From Duncaniella dubosii (GTDB lineage: Bacteria; Bacteroidota; Bacteroidia; Bacteroidales; Muribaculaceae): a stretch of 64,000 bases of DNA. The position numbers and the translations under genes were made by a program. The notes below the pieces were generated by a model, which saw only the letters and a program-made list of their open reading frames with translations, did not search any database and was not told the DNA's origin. The stretch is from contig NZ_CP039396.1 in the NCBI RefSeq assembly GCF_004803915.1, positions 1,178,001 through 1,242,000 on the forward strand. The letters run 5' to 3'. This document shows, one piece after another, positions 48,370 through 58,047 of the stretch (position 1 is its first letter; each line of letters opens with the position of its first letter).

Positions 48370-48963
48370 TGACGAAATCCGACTTGTTTTTTACAAACTA
48401 ATAAAATAATGAAGGTTTTCAACACAAGCCTGACGACAGCCGGCGCAGCGTAGAGAAGCCCTTTTCATATATGACTTGACAACGCAAAAATAATACTATT
48501 CCAAGACCTGAAAAAATCTCATCCGATAGTTTTCAACACTGTTAAAAACAATGTTGAAAACTGTAAATAACAAATCAAAGACTTTTTAAAGAATAACCTT
48601 GCATATATTATCACCCTGCTGATATATGACTTATATCATTTCCTCAAAATAAGTTATATTGAATCTGTCAAACGGTTTTCAATACCCTTTTCAACATAAA
48701 ACGGTTGGAAATGACATGAAAAGTTTTTAACTTTGCACATTATTAACACAATGTTAATAAACTCGGTAAGTAGCCGAAATCAAGAGAGTTAATATGTAGA
48801 TAACTATGAATAAAATGTAAGTCAGACATCAATAACCCATAATAGCAAGAAAATGGCTTAAAAGTTATCAAGCTTATTAACATCAACTATATTTACTCTT
48901 TAGAAGTTTTGATAAAAAATTTTTTCCACAAAATAAAACATAGAAATAAATGAATGTTGAAAA
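48370..48963. other. Candidate chromosomal replication origin (oriC)
   Basis: A mostly AT-rich, gene-free stretch between divergent genes, running 14 bases into nadA. DnaA-box-like 9-mers: TTTTCAACA at 48416, 48530 and 48688, its complement at 48552 and 48955, TTTTCAATA at 48676, TTATTAACA at 48740 and 48874 with its complement at 48752, and the near-canonical TTTTCCACA at 48922. Two pairs form inverted repeats (48529-48538 with 48552-48561; 48740-48748 with 48752-48760). It also holds a -7 box (TAACTTTG, 48728-48735) pointing to nadA. Sampled strand composition changes here, and a parS site lies 11 kb to the left. Confidence 0.68.
48728..48735 (+). promoter_or_regulatory. Possible -7 box for nadA inside the origin region
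   Basis: TAACTTTG, about 215 bases before the nadA ATG. It may drive nadA or produce a transcript through the origin region. Confidence 0.5.
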
Positions 48964-49915
48964 CGGGTTTGTAGATGTCCCGGTCAAAGCCGGTCTTGAC
49001 CTCCCCGCCGAAATCAGGAAATTGAAGGAGGAAAAGAATGCAGCAATTCTGGCCCACTACTACACGGTTGGAGAGATTCAGGATCTGGCCGATTTCGTCG
49101 GCGACTCCCTTGCTCTCGCACGGATTGCCGAGACGCTCGACAATGACATAATAGTTATGTGTGGAGTCCACTTCATGGGAGAGACTGTTAAGATTCTCTG
49201 CCCCGGAAAAAAGGTGCTTGTTCCCGACCTCAATGCCGGATGTTCGCTTGCCGACAGCTGCCCCGCCGACGAGTTCGAAAAGTTTGTCAGGTCTCATCCC
49301 GACCACACCGTAGTCAGCTATGTCAACACCTCTGCGGCGGTGAAGGCTCTCACGGATATAGTCGTGACTTCGGGCAATGCGATGAAGGTTGTCTCGTCGC
49401 TTCCGGCCGATGAAAAAATCATCTTCGGTCCAGACCGTAATCTCGGCAATTACATCAATTCGCAGACCGGACGCGAGATGTTGCTTTGGAGGGCGCTTGC
49501 CATGTCCACGAACAGTTCTCGCTCGAAAAGATTCTTGAACTTAAAAAAGAACATCCGCAGGCGAAGATTCTCGTTCACCCGGAATGTCCGAAGCCTATCC
49601 GGCTCGTGGCCGATAAACTCGGCTCGACAGCCGTGTTGCTCGAATATGCGGTCAACGATGATGCCGATGAATTTTATAGTTGCCACCGAAAGCGGCATTC
49701 TGCATGAAATGCGCCGCCGTTGTCCTGAGAAAACATTCATCCCTGCTCCGCCCAACGATTCGACCTGTGCCTGCAACGACTGTTCGTTCATGAAGCTCAA
49801 TACTCTTGAGAAGCTCTACAATACGCTTGTCTACGAGCAGCCTGAGGTTCACGTCGACGAGAGCATCATTGACGAAGCCCGCAAACCGATCACCCGGATG
49901 CTTCAGCTCAGCTAA
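48950..49915 (+). CDS. nadA: Quinolinate synthase, two compensating frameshifts
   Basis: 4Fe-4S enzyme that condenses iminoaspartate with DHAP to quinolinate for NAD synthesis. The N-terminal domains are clear: [37 protein letters not shown] with the first cluster Cys, and ADSCPADEF. At about 49489 a missing G shifts the frame out of [17 protein letters not shown], and at about 49672-49675 an extra T shifts it back at [15 protein letters not shown]. The frame is open throughout but encodes about 62 wrong residues between. The last cluster Cys is in [12 protein letters not shown]. Net length is 321 residues, normal. Both indels lie in homopolymers. Confidence 0.93.
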   Translation: MNVENGFVDVPVKAGLDLPAEIRKLKEEKNAAILAHYYTVGEIQDLADFVGDSLALARIAETLDNDIIVMCGVHFMGETVKILCPGKKVLVPDLNAGCSLADSCPADEFEKFVRSHPDHTVVSYVNTSAAVKALTDIVVTSGNAMKVVSSLPADEKIIFGPDRNLGNYINSQTGREMLLWRALAMSTNSSRSKRFLNLKKNIRRRRFSFTRNVRSLSGSWPINSARQPCCSNMRSTMMPMNFIVATESGILHEMRRRCPEKTFIPAPPNDSTCACNDCSFMKLNTLEKLYNTLVYEQPEVHVDESIIDEARKPITRMLQLS

Positions 49916-49935
49916 CCATCATTATCCACGCAATC

Positions 49936-52710
49936 ATGGAATACAATCATAAAGACATCGAGTCACGTTGGCAGAATTACTGGCGTGACAATAAGGTCTA
50001 CAAGACCTCAATTGATCAGTCGCGCCCGAAATACTATGTGCTCGACATGTTCCCCTACCCTTCAGGCGCAGGTCTGCATGTCGGTCATCCCTTAGGCTAC
50101 ATCGCGTCTGACATCTATTCGCGTTACAAACGTCTCCGTGGATTCAACGTTCTCCACCCGATGGGTTATGATGCCTACGGTCTGCCCGCCGAGCAATATG
50201 CGATCCAGACCGGACAGCATCCCGAAAAGACCACCACAGAAAATATCGCGCGCTATCGTCAGCAGCTCGACCGCATCGGTTTCTGCTATGACTGGGACCG
50301 TGAGGTGCGCACATGTGATCCCAAGTTCTACAAATGGACTCAGTGGGCTTTCATGAAGATGGTCGAAAGCTACTATGACACCGAGCTTAACAAGGCTCAG
50401 CCCATTGCCAAGCTCGTGGAACATTTCGAAAAGGATGGCAGCAAGGGAATCCACGCAGCCTGCTCAGAGGAACTCGATTTCACAGCCGACCAGTGGAAGG
50501 CTATGTCGGAAAAAGAGAAAAGCGATGTGCTCATGAACTATCGCATCGCCTATCTTGGCAATACGATGGTCAACTGGTGTCCGCAGCTCGGAACAGTGCT
50601 TGCCAACGATGAAGTCAGCGAGGGGCTTTCAATCCGAGGCGGCTATCCTGTTGAACAGAAACTGATGTATCAATGGTGTCTCCGTGTCTCAGCATACGCA
50701 CAGCGTCTGCTTGACGGTCTTGACGATCTTGACTGGACCGATTCGCTCAAGGAGACCCAGCGCAACTGGATCGGACGCTCCGAGGGCGCTGAGATGCGCT
50801 TCCCGATTGTAGGCTCTGACATCGAGCTTGAAATATTCACTACCCGCGCAGACACCGTATTCGGTGTGACTTTCATGGTCATGGCACCCGAAAGCGAATA
50901 TGTCGACATGGTGACCACTCCCGAACAGCGTAAGGCTGTCGATGAATATCTCGAAAGCATCAAGCACAAGACCGAGCGTGAACGCATGATCGACAAGAAG
51001 GTGTCAGGTGTGTTTACAGGCAGTTATGCCGTGAATCCGCTTACGGGCAAGGAAATACCCATCTGGATCAGTGATTATGTACTTGCCGGCTACGGAACCG
51101 GAGCTATCATGGCTGTACCTGCCCACGATAGCCGCGACTATGCTTTCGCCCGTCATTTCAATCTTCCTATTATACCTCTTATAGAGGGATGTGATGTTTC
51201 AGAACAGAGTTTCGAGGCGAAGAGCGGCAAGATGATCAACTCAGCTTCAGCGGACTTCTCGCTCAACGGTCTTGAAGTGCCTGAAGCTATCGCCGCAACG
51301 AAGAAGTATATTGCAGAGAAGGGAATCGGCAAAGTGAAAGTCAATTATCGTCTGCGCGATGCTATTTTCAGCCGTCAGCGTTATTGGGGAGAGCCTTTCC
51401 CTGTGTATTACAAGGACGGCATACCTCATCTGATGGACGAATCGGCTCTTCCTGTCCTTCTTCCTGAAGTTGATAAGTATCTTCCAACAGAAACAGGCGA
51501 ACCGCCGTTAGGACGCGCTAAAAACTGGGTGACACCCGATGGATATCCTATCGAACTTAACACAATGCCCGGTTTCGCCGGCTCGTCGGCATATTATCTC
51601 CGCTACATGGATCCCGACAACAACGAGGCTCTCGTATCGAAGGAAGCTGATGAATACTGGCGTAATGTTGACCTCTATATCGGAGGAACAGAGCATGCTA
51701 CCGGCCACCTCATCTATTCGCGTTTCTGGAACAAGTTCCTCTATGATCTCGGCTATGTCGTGGAACACGAGCCTTTCAAGAAGCTTATCAACCAAGGTAT
51801 GATTCAGGGCCGTACAAACTTCGTGTACCGCATAAAGGATACCAATACATTCGTTTCGCTCGGTCTCAAGGATCAGTATGACACCACACCTATCCGTGTC
51901 GACGTTAACCGTGTCAGCAACGATGTGCTTGACCTCGATGCTTTCCGTGCATGGCGTCCTGAATTCAAGGATGCGGAGTTTATACTCGAAGACGGCAAGT
52001 ACATCTGTGGATGGGCTGTTGAAAAAATGTCGAAATCTATGTTCAATGTTGTCAATCCCGATGATATCGTGGAGCGTTACGGCGCTGACACATTGCGTCT
52101 CTATGAGATGTTCCTCGGCCCTATCGAGCAGAGCAAGCCTTGGGATACAAACGGTATCGACGGCGTGAACCGCTTTATAAAGAAACTGTGGGGACTTTTC
52201 TACAAGGGCGATAGCTGCCTCGTGGACGATAGCAAGGCTTCTCCCGATGCACTCAAGGCCGTCCACAAGCTTATCAAGAAAGTTACAGGCGACATTGAGA
52301 ATTTCTCTTACAACACATCTGTCGCAGCTTTCATGATCTGTGTCAACGAACTTTCTTCGCTCAAATGCCACAGTCGCGAGGTTCTTGAACCGCTTGTAAT
52401 ACTCCTTGCTCCGTTTGCTCCCCACGTAGCAGAAGAGCTCTGGCACAGCGCTCTCGGTCACGACACTACTGTCAACGATGCTAAGTGGCCGGAATGGAAT
52501 GAGGAATATCTGAAAGAGAACACTGCCAATTATGCCGTTTCTTTCAACGGTAAGGCTCGTTTCACCATTCAGGTACCTGCCGATATGCCCAAGGAAGAAG
52601 TAGAGAAACTCGCGCTCTCACACGAATCCTCGGCCAAGTGGCTTGACGGAAAGACTGTCCGCAAGATAATCGTCGTCCCCAACAAGATTGTCAATATAGT
52701 AATCGGATAA
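49936..52710 (+). CDS. leuS: Leucyl-tRNA synthetase
   Basis: Class I synthetase charging tRNA-Leu, 924 residues, long as usual because of the CP1 editing domain. The HIGH-type signature is HVGHPLGY at about residues 49-56. The editing domain contains the [13 protein letters not shown] motif (about 297-309) and [16 protein letters not shown] with the conserved Asp. The KMSKS motif [14 protein letters not shown] is at about 700. The C-terminal anticodon-binding helices are present. It starts 20 bases after nadA and is intact. A 106-nt perfect inverted repeat follows. Confidence 0.97.
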   Translation: MEYNHKDIESRWQNYWRDNKVYKTSIDQSRPKYYVLDMFPYPSGAGLHVGHPLGYIASDIYSRYKRLRGFNVLHPMGYDAYGLPAEQYAIQTGQHPEKTTTENIARYRQQLDRIGFCYDWDREVRTCDPKFYKWTQWAFMKMVESYYDTELNKAQPIAKLVEHFEKDGSKGIHAACSEELDFTADQWKAMSEKEKSDVLMNYRIAYLGNTMVNWCPQLGTVLANDEVSEGLSIRGGYPVEQKLMYQWCLRVSAYAQRLLDGLDDLDWTDSLKETQRNWIGRSEGAEMRFPIVGSDIELEIFTTRADTVFGVTFMVMAPESEYVDMVTTPEQRKAVDEYLESIKHKTERERMIDKKVSGVFTGSYAVNPLTGKEIPIWISDYVLAGYGTGAIMAVPAHDSRDYAFARHFNLPIIPLIEGCDVSEQSFEAKSGKMINSASADFSLNGLEVPEAIAATKKYIAEKGIGKVKVNYRLRDAIFSRQRYWGEPFPVYYKDGIPHLMDESALPVLLPEVDKYLPTETGEPPLGRAKNWVTPDGYPIELNTMPGFAGSSAYYLRYMDPDNNEALVSKEADEYWRNVDLYIGGTEHATGHLIYSRFWNKFLYDLGYVVEHEPFKKLINQGMIQGRTNFVYRIKDTNTFVSLGLKDQYDTTPIRVDVNRVSNDVLDLDAFRAWRPEFKDAEFILEDGKYICGWAVEKMSKSMFNVVNPDDIVERYGADTLRLYEMFLGPIEQSKPWDTNGIDGVNRFIKKLWGLFYKGDSCLVDDSKASPDALKAVHKLIKKVTGDIENFSYNTSVAAFMICVNELSSLKCHSREVLEPLVILLAPFAPHVAEELWHSALGHDTTVNDAKWPEWNEEYLKENTANYAVSFNGKARFTIQVPADMPKEEVEKLALSHESSAKWLDGKTVRKIIVVPNKIVNIVIG

Positions 52711-52735
52711 TATATTAACCTGACGAAAGACAGGT

Positions 52736-52841
52736 AAAGGGTACAAAAATTCAGAAATGCCATAAATTACATATTTTTATTAGCCTGAAACTAATAATAA
52801 GTGTATGTAATTTATGGCATTTCTGAATTTTTGTACCCTTT
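52736..52841. repeat. 38-bp perfect inverted repeat between leuS and pectinesterase
   Basis: Arms 52736-52773 and 52804-52841 are perfect reverse complements over 38 bp. The 30-nt centre holds a further TTATTAG/CTAATAA stem. It lies between convergent genes and may end both transcripts, but the stem is far longer than a normal terminator. It shares the 13-14-base word AAAAATTCAGAAAT with the element near 57930-58006. Confidence 0.9.
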
Positions 52842-52900
52842 ATTCCTATACCCTTTATTAACGAGAATCAAAGCACGATTCTCTGAGGGCACGATATGTA

Positions 52901-53863
52901 TTAGAGTTCCAGTGGATTCCAGCCGTCCTCGCCGGCGAGGACGGTGGTTATTGCGTATGGTGTCGGGTCGGAGAGCTGACGTGAGTATGATACGCGGGCC
53001 GATGGGTTTGCACCCTCGCCTGTGCTGTTGTATTCGGCGTAAGTGACAGTCTTTTCGTTGGATTCCTTGCCCCAGTTGTTCCAGCCTGCGGGTGAGATGT
53101 GCTTGCCTAACTCACAATTGATGAATATAGCCTGTGCGTATGGTCTCCACGGGCGCGAAAGAGGCACGTTTGTCACTCCATTTTCAGCGGTCAGCTTGCA
53201 GTCGTGGAACACATAGCCATATTTGCTGTCTTCGGGGGTTGCGGGAGCTGTCACATATCCTTTTCCACGGCTGTGGATCTGACAGCGGTTGAAGACAGCT
53301 GTCGCCTTACCGAAAATAAAGTCTACAGTGCCCTCTATGTAGCAGTCCTCGTAGTATTGACGTGTAGGATAGCCGTAGGTGTAAAGAGTGTCCTGACAGC
53401 CGAGGAAACGGCATTTACGAAAGATTGCACGGTCGCCGCTGACAAAGCATGCCACAGCCTGCCCTACAGGTCCGGAGCTGTTTTCGAAAGTGAGGTTCTC
53501 AGCGATGAAATCGGGTGCATAGATATAGCATGATGCAGAGCCTGAGGTCGATTTTTCCTCGCCGAAACGATTGGGTTTCGAGGCATAGTCATCGTAAGTG
53601 ATGACCGCACCGTCTTCTCCTGTGAGAGTAAGATTGATCTTGCATTCAGGAATGATAAGTTTTTCCTTGTAGCTGCCCTTTTTGATGAGTATGTTCGTAC
53701 GGTTAGCCTTCCGGAAATCAGGCACTGCGTTTATTGCCTCCTGTATGGTTGTGAAGTCGCCGCTGCCGTCCTGAGCTACTACAAAATCATATTTGCGTTC
53801 GGTTGCACAGGCGGAAACGATGCTTACGAGAAGCATCAGTAGGGATAATGATTTTCTTAACAT
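52901..53863 (-). CDS. Pectinesterase (CE8), exported, probable lipoprotein
   Basis: A 320-residue carbohydrate esterase family 8 enzyme that removes methyl esters from pectin. The signal peptide ends in VSIVSACATE; the VSAC box could be a lipobox. Catalytic motifs are intact: VAQDGSGDFTTIQEAI, SSGPVGQAVACFVSG, the GCQDTLYTYG block with one catalytic Asp, and GTVDFIFGKATAVF with the other, followed by SRPWRPYAQAIF with the conserved Arg. It is compact, lacking the extra domains of the 20.4-kb homologue. It lies 34 bases after trmD and appears to end the recF run. Confidence 0.94.
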   Translation of the reverse strand: MLRKSLSLLMLLVSIVSACATERKYDFVVAQDGSGDFTTIQEAINAVPDFRKANRTNILIKKGSYKEKLIIPECKINLTLTGEDGAVITYDDYASKPNRFGEEKSTSGSASCYIYAPDFIAENLTFENSSGPVGQAVACFVSGDRAIFRKCRFLGCQDTLYTYGYPTRQYYEDCYIEGTVDFIFGKATAVFNRCQIHSRGKGYVTAPATPEDSKYGYVFHDCKLTAENGVTNVPLSRPWRPYAQAIFINCELGKHISPAGWNNWGKESNEKTVTYAEYNSTGEGANPSARVSYSRQLSDPTPYAITTVLAGEDGWNPLEL

Positions 53864-53897
53864 GGGATGAAGTAAGGTTAAAAATATTGTTTATAAG

Positions 53898-54581
53898 TTA
53901 TTCGATACCTTTGAGGAGGTCGGGACGGAGGCGGCGTGTGCGTTCGAGAGCCTGTTCGTGCTTCCAGTCGTCAATCTTGGCCTTGTGACCTGACAGGAGT
54001 ATGTCGGGGACGCGCCATCCTTTGTATTCTGCCGGACGAGTGTAGACCGGCGGAGCGAGGAGATTGTCCTGATAGGAATCACTAAGGGCACTCTGTTCGT
54101 CGCCTATAGCGCCGGGAATCAGTCTGATAACGGCATCGGCGATGACTACTGCAGGAATTTCTCCGCCTGTCAGCACATAGTCTCCGATAGAGATTTCCTT
54201 TGTAATCAGGTGTTCGCGTATGCGGTAGTCGATTCCTTTGTAGTGACCGCAGAGTATAATAAGATTTTGTGCAAGAGATAGGTAATTGGCCATCGGCTGG
54301 TCAAACTGTTCGCCATCAGGTGATGTGAAAATTACCTCGTCATAGTCGCGCTGCGATTTCAGGTCGGCAATGGCACGGTCGACGGGTTCAATCTGCATAA
54401 CCATTCCGGCCTCTCCACCGAAAGGATAGTCGTCGACTTTGCGATGTTTGTTGGTTGTGTATTCACGGAGATTGTGAACCACGATTTCAGCCAGACCCTT
54501 GTCCTGTGCGCGCTTTAATATCGAACAGTTAAGGGGAGATTCAATCATCTCGGGGAGTACGGTGAGGATATCGATTCTCAT
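53898..54581 (-). CDS. trmD: tRNA (guanine-N1)-methyltransferase
   Basis: Methylates G37 of tRNAs reading CUN, CCN and CGG; SPOUT family with a trefoil knot. The protein has 227 residues. Marks are [16 protein letters not shown] at the start, the [15 protein letters not shown] block, the knot segment with [16 protein letters not shown] (about 113-128) and [16 protein letters not shown]. The C-terminal domain has [21 protein letters not shown]. It sits 20 bases after the rRNA methyltransferase gene and 34 before the pectinesterase gene in one run. Confidence 0.97.
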   Translation of the reverse strand: MRIDILTVLPEMIESPLNCSILKRAQDKGLAEIVVHNLREYTTNKHRKVDDYPFGGEAGMVMQIEPVDRAIADLKSQRDYDEVIFTSPDGEQFDQPMANYLSLAQNLIILCGHYKGIDYRIREHLITKEISIGDYVLTGGEIPAVVIADAVIRLIPGAIGDEQSALSDSYQDNLLAPPVYTRPAEYKGWRVPDILLSGHKAKIDDWKHEQALERTRRLRPDLLKGIE

Positions 54582-54601
54582 ATTTCAATCTATCGTTTGA
54601 T

Positions 54602-55983
54602 TCAGTTAATCTTTGATTTGATGCGCCAAGGTGTTGGATAGAGGTTATTGGAACGGTTGCCGATGTTCTTGACGAAGCCGAGTGGACGGTCTCGGTGGGT
54701 GAGCAGGATGAATCCGCGCGGAGTGCCGTCAGGAAGTGTGATGGCATCACCAGAAAGATGGGAAATGGCTGTCTGACTGTCGATTTCTACTGTAGGGAAG
54801 GCATCTTTACGCAGACAAGGTGATAATGCCAGTGATTGCGAAGGGATGAGGTCGCGGCCTTTGACATTGCCCATAAGTATTCCTTCGTGGATGACATCAA
54901 GCTCTTTTTTTATTTTTCGGAGAGTGTCGGCATGCAGACTTGGAAAAGCATTGATGCGGTCCTCATCAGCATATATTTCCATCTCTGCGGCGGCTTCGTC
55001 TGTCAGCCATGATTTGGCAGACGTGAGCTGCGGTGTGGATTTGGCGTTTTTTGTCTTGTTTTTGCCTTTCTGTCTTTCACAGCGCATTTCGCCGGGCTTG
55101 CGGAGTATTGCGACAAAAAGTCCCTCGCCGCGAAGACGATGTGGCATAAAACGGTAGCAGTTTGCATCTGTACCTATTCCGCCGGCTATCCCCCATTCGG
55201 GGGCAATGTCAATAGCGATGCTTTCAGCTCCGAACTCATTGATGATTCTTTCGACCATTTCTTCATTCTCGCTGCGGTTGAAGGTGCATGTGCTGTAAAT
55301 CATGATTCCGCCCGGTTTCAGGGATGACCAAAGATTGTTGACTATATCCCATTGGCGTTCGGTGCATTCGTGGATCAGACCTGCCGACCATTGCGATATG
55401 GCATCGGCATCTTTTCTCATCATACCTTCTCCCGAACATGGGACATCGGCTACGATGAGGTCGAAAGTATCTTTGAGACGGCGGAATGCAGCTGTGTCTC
55501 CCGGGTTACGACACACGACGGATAGGACCATTTTATAAGATTCTCACGCAGCACAGCAGCCCGCGAGGGAACATATTCATTTGCCACCACCAGTGAGCCG
55601 GCCGGTAGTGAGTCAATGACACCTGTCGTTTTGCCTCCGGGGGCAGCACACGAATCAAGGACGCGGACAGGAGAACCGGCATTACCGAACATTTTTTTCA
55701 CAATGTAGCCGTGAAACATCGATGAAGCCTCCTGAACGTAGTAGCATCCCTGATGTAAGGCAGGGTCAAATGTGAATCGCGGGCGTTGGTCAAGATACAA
55801 TCCGGCTTCACACCAAGGAATTCTGCTTCCTTTAAACAGGATATCTTCCTCGGTTACATTCTTGATGACGTTGAGCCTCACTGACGTGCATGGTTCACCT
55901 TCGGTGAGAGCAGCCTTTAGCTCGTCAAGACCAAGATCGGCAAGAATTGCAAGAAATTGTTCAGGTAGAATGCGTGAAGGCAT
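54602..55983 (-). CDS. RsmB/NOP-type rRNA m5C methyltransferase (RsmF-like), one frameshift
   Basis: Restored length about 460 residues. The SAM domain has the loop LDSCAAPGGKTTGVIDSLP, the catalytic VADVPCSGEGMMRK with the Cys, and IYSTCTFNRSENEEMV with the second Cys. The N-terminus shows the family GEPCTSVRLN and FKGSRIPWCEAGLYL. The C-terminal RsmF-specific domain includes AKSWLTDEAAAE. A one-base deletion near 55520 splits it after WSYPS; the continuing frame reads SVVCRNPGDTAAF. It lies between the thioesterase gene and trmD, with gaps of 22 and 20 bases. The target site is inferred from the family. Confidence 0.9.
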
Positions 55984-56005
55984 AAGAACAGTGTTATTGG
56001 ATAGC

Positions 56006-56470
56006 TTATTTTTTAAGTTTTACCAGTTGACGGCCTTCGTATGACTCGAATTTTTTAACCCATTCCTCTGAAATCGGCATTGATGTGTTGGTCTTTATAT
56101 CGAATCCGGCCATGATGGTGCGACAGGAGCATTTGACCTGATGGTCAGGAACGGAATAGATGCGTTGTTCGAGGGTTATGCTTTTTTCGCCGATAGCCAC
56201 GGCCGCTGTCTCGACTGCGATTTCCTCATTAAAAAATGTCGGGACACAGAAATTGGCGTTAATATTGACAATCACCACCCCCATCTTACGTATATCGACT
56301 TCCTTGTCGCCGTTGACGGCCTTGAAATAACGGGCTTTTGCAAGATCCATAAAGGTCAGGTAGACGCTGTTGTTGAGATGGCCAAGCATATCAATGTCAT
56401 TGAATCTCATCTGGAGAGGCATGTGGTGTCGGAATGTCTCGATACCTGCTTCACATCGGTTTGTGCTCAT
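56006..56470 (-). CDS. Acyl-CoA thioesterase of the hotdog (4HBT) family
   Basis: A 154-residue hotdog-fold protein with the 4-hydroxybenzoyl-CoA thioesterase signature MRFNDIDMLGHLNNSVYLTFMDLARARYF-like segment (here FNDIDMLGHLNNSVYL, about residues 22-37) and the strand VVIVNINANFCVPTFFNEEIAV. The Asp in the DxDxxGHxNN motif is the usual catalytic residue. Substrates cannot be told. It lies 17 bases after the DUF721 gene and 22 bases before the rRNA methyltransferase gene. Confidence 0.9.
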   Translation of the reverse strand: MSTNRCEAGIETFRHHMPLQMRFNDIDMLGHLNNSVYLTFMDLAKARYFKAVNGDKEVDIRKMGVVIVNINANFCVPTFFNEEIAVETAAVAIGEKSITLEQRIYSVPDHQVKCSCRTIMAGFDIKTNTSMPISEEWVKKFESYEGRQLVKLKK

Positions 56471-56487
56471 TGTTATGATTAATGAAA

Positions 56488-56778
56488 TTAGTGAAACTGA
56501 ACATCATTGATAACATCGGCACCTACCATACGGTTGATAGCCGATATAAGTCTGTCGCGATTGAAGGAGAGTTCGTTTTTGAGAGGTGCTGAAGTCATGT
56601 AGACATGGAGCACGCCATGATCCACGAAACGGCGTGTGGTATAGCGGTTTATTGACGGCCCAACAACGTCGACCCACGCAGCAGCCGCACGCTGTTCGTT
56701 GAGAGAATCGGTCAGACCTGCGCGTGCCATAGCTTCGTCGATTATTCCGGCTATATGTTTGGGATAGGTACGTTTCAT
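56488..56778 (-). CDS. DUF721 protein (DciA-like)
   Basis: A 96-residue protein whose reading frame I begin at the ATG at 56778 (MKRTYPKHIAGIIDEAMARAGL). A longer ORF up to 57051 is an overlap of recF. The middle AAAAWVDVVGPSINRYTTRRFVDHGVLHVYMTSAPLKNELSFNRDRL region has the DUF721 pattern (W..VVG..i...T.....G.L.v.v.s..w..EL). DUF721 proteins include DciA, the ancestral helicase loader of chromosome replication. The 4-base overlap with recF supports coupling. Gene length is typical. Confidence 0.82.
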   Translation of the reverse strand: MKRTYPKHIAGIIDEAMARAGLTDSLNEQRAAAAWVDVVGPSINRYTTRRFVDHGVLHVYMTSAPLKNELSFNRDRLISAINRMVGADVINDVQFH

Positions 56779-57878
56779 GATTCTGTCGGGGTGAAAATAC
56801 CGTTTTCGACACTCCACATGCGGTAGTCGCCGCCTGTGCGGTGCATTATTTCGTCGAGATGTGTGCGGTTGGTATCGGTTATGAATATCTGGCCGAATGA
56901 ATCGGAGGTGACAAGTTCCATTATCCGTTCGACACGCGAGGCATCGAGTTTGTCGAATATGTCGTCGAGCAGTAATATTGGGCGCATACCTGTTGCAGAA
57001 TGGAGGAAATCGTATTGTGCGAGGCGCAAAGCTATGGTGAATGTCTTGCATTGCCCCTGTGAACCTATTCGTCTCATAGGCATTCCTTCAAGTTCCATGC
57101 CTATATCGTCGCGGTGAATGCCGACCGAGGTGTGTTTCACAATCTCGTCATGCCGGCGTGCTTCGTCAAGAAGTGTCTGCATTGTCGCACCCTCACGGTT
57201 AAGTCCGCTCTGATAACTGAGCGTCACAGTCTCTGAGCTTCCGGCGATTGCCTTGTAGTAACGGTCGAAAATTTCGGTCAGGGCGGCTATACGTTCTCTG
57301 CGCACCTCATGGATATAGCTTGCCGACATGTCCATGACTATCTCGACGGCAGCGTAGAGATTGGCATCTACCACGCCTTCACGCAAGAGTTTATTGCGTT
57401 GTTCGAGAGCGCGGGTATATCGGATAAGATTGTCAAGATATATCGGGTCGCTCTGCGAGATTACAACATCCATCCAGTGACGGCGTTCCTCTCCGCTTTC
57501 GCGTATAAGGTCAATATCCTGTGGTGCTACCATCACGAGAGGAAAGCAGCCTATGTGTGAGCTAAGGCGGTCATATTCTTTCCCTCCGCGTTTGAGGGTC
57601 TTCCGACGCGATGAGGAGAGTCCGAGGACCAGTTCTTCGTCAATGCCTTTGCGGACGTAGCGCCCGCGCGCGATTGCAAAATCTTCATCACGTCTGATAA
57701 GCATTTTATCAGGCACTCGCGAAAAGCTTTTGCAGAAGCTGAGAAAATATATGGCATCGAGCATGTTGCTTTTGCCCATGCCGTTGTTGCCAAGAAAACA
57801 GTTGACTTTACCCGAAAACTCCAGCCGGGCTTCAGGTATGTTCTTAAAATTGGTAAGTGATAGTTCCTCCAGCCTCAT
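56775..57878 (-). CDS. recF: DNA replication and repair protein RecF
   Basis: SMC-like ATPase that helps load RecA on gapped DNA, 367 residues. The Walker A motif GNNGMGKSN is at about residues 30-38, the Q-loop region follows, the ABC signature region contains SQGQCKTFTIALRLA (about 275-289), and Walker B reads PILLLDDIFDKLD (about 302-314). The first gene of a minus-strand run: recF, DUF721, thioesterase, rRNA methyltransferase, trmD, pectinesterase. Its -7 box lies 8 bases before the start. recF near the origin is a classic arrangement. Confidence 0.96.
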   Translation of the reverse strand: MRLEELSLTNFKNIPEARLEFSGKVNCFLGNNGMGKSNMLDAIYFLSFCKSFSRVPDKMLIRRDEDFAIARGRYVRKGIDEELVLGLSSSRRKTLKRGGKEYDRLSSHIGCFPLVMVAPQDIDLIRESGEERRHWMDVVISQSDPIYLDNLIRYTRALEQRNKLLREGVVDANLYAAVEIVMDMSASYIHEVRRERIAALTEIFDRYYKAIAGSSETVTLSYQSGLNREGATMQTLLDEARRHDEIVKHTSVGIHRDDIGMELEGMPMRRIGSQGQCKTFTIALRLAQYDFLHSATGMRPILLLDDIFDKLDASRVERIMELVTSDSFGQIFITDTNRTHLDEIMHRTGGDYRMWSVENGIFTPTES

Positions 57879-57885
57879 ATTGCTA

Positions 57886-57893
57886 CAAAAATA
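57886..57893 (-). promoter_or_regulatory. -7 box immediately before recF
   Basis: The minus strand reads TATTTTTG, ending 8 bases before the recF ATG, so the transcript should be almost leaderless. Confidence 0.6.
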
Positions 57894-57944
57894 CTCATTT
57901 TCCGCGTGACGGATATAAAAATAGAACCTAAAAATTCAGAAATA

Positions 57945-58006
57945 ACAAAAATTACAGATTTACAGTCCGCTTTTATTTATTACGGAAGTAAATCTGTAAT
58001 TTTTGT
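57945..58006. terminator. Nested hairpin after the alkaline phosphatase gene
   Basis: Outer perfect 18-bp stem (57945-57962 with 57989-58006) and inner TCCG/CGGA stem. The flanking T-rich minus-strand tail suits termination of the phosphatase transcript. It shares the AAAAATTCAGAAAT word with the repeat at 52736. Confidence 0.7.
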
Positions 58007-58047
58007 ATCTCAAATATGGATATTTAATAATTAGCTATGTGAGTTGA

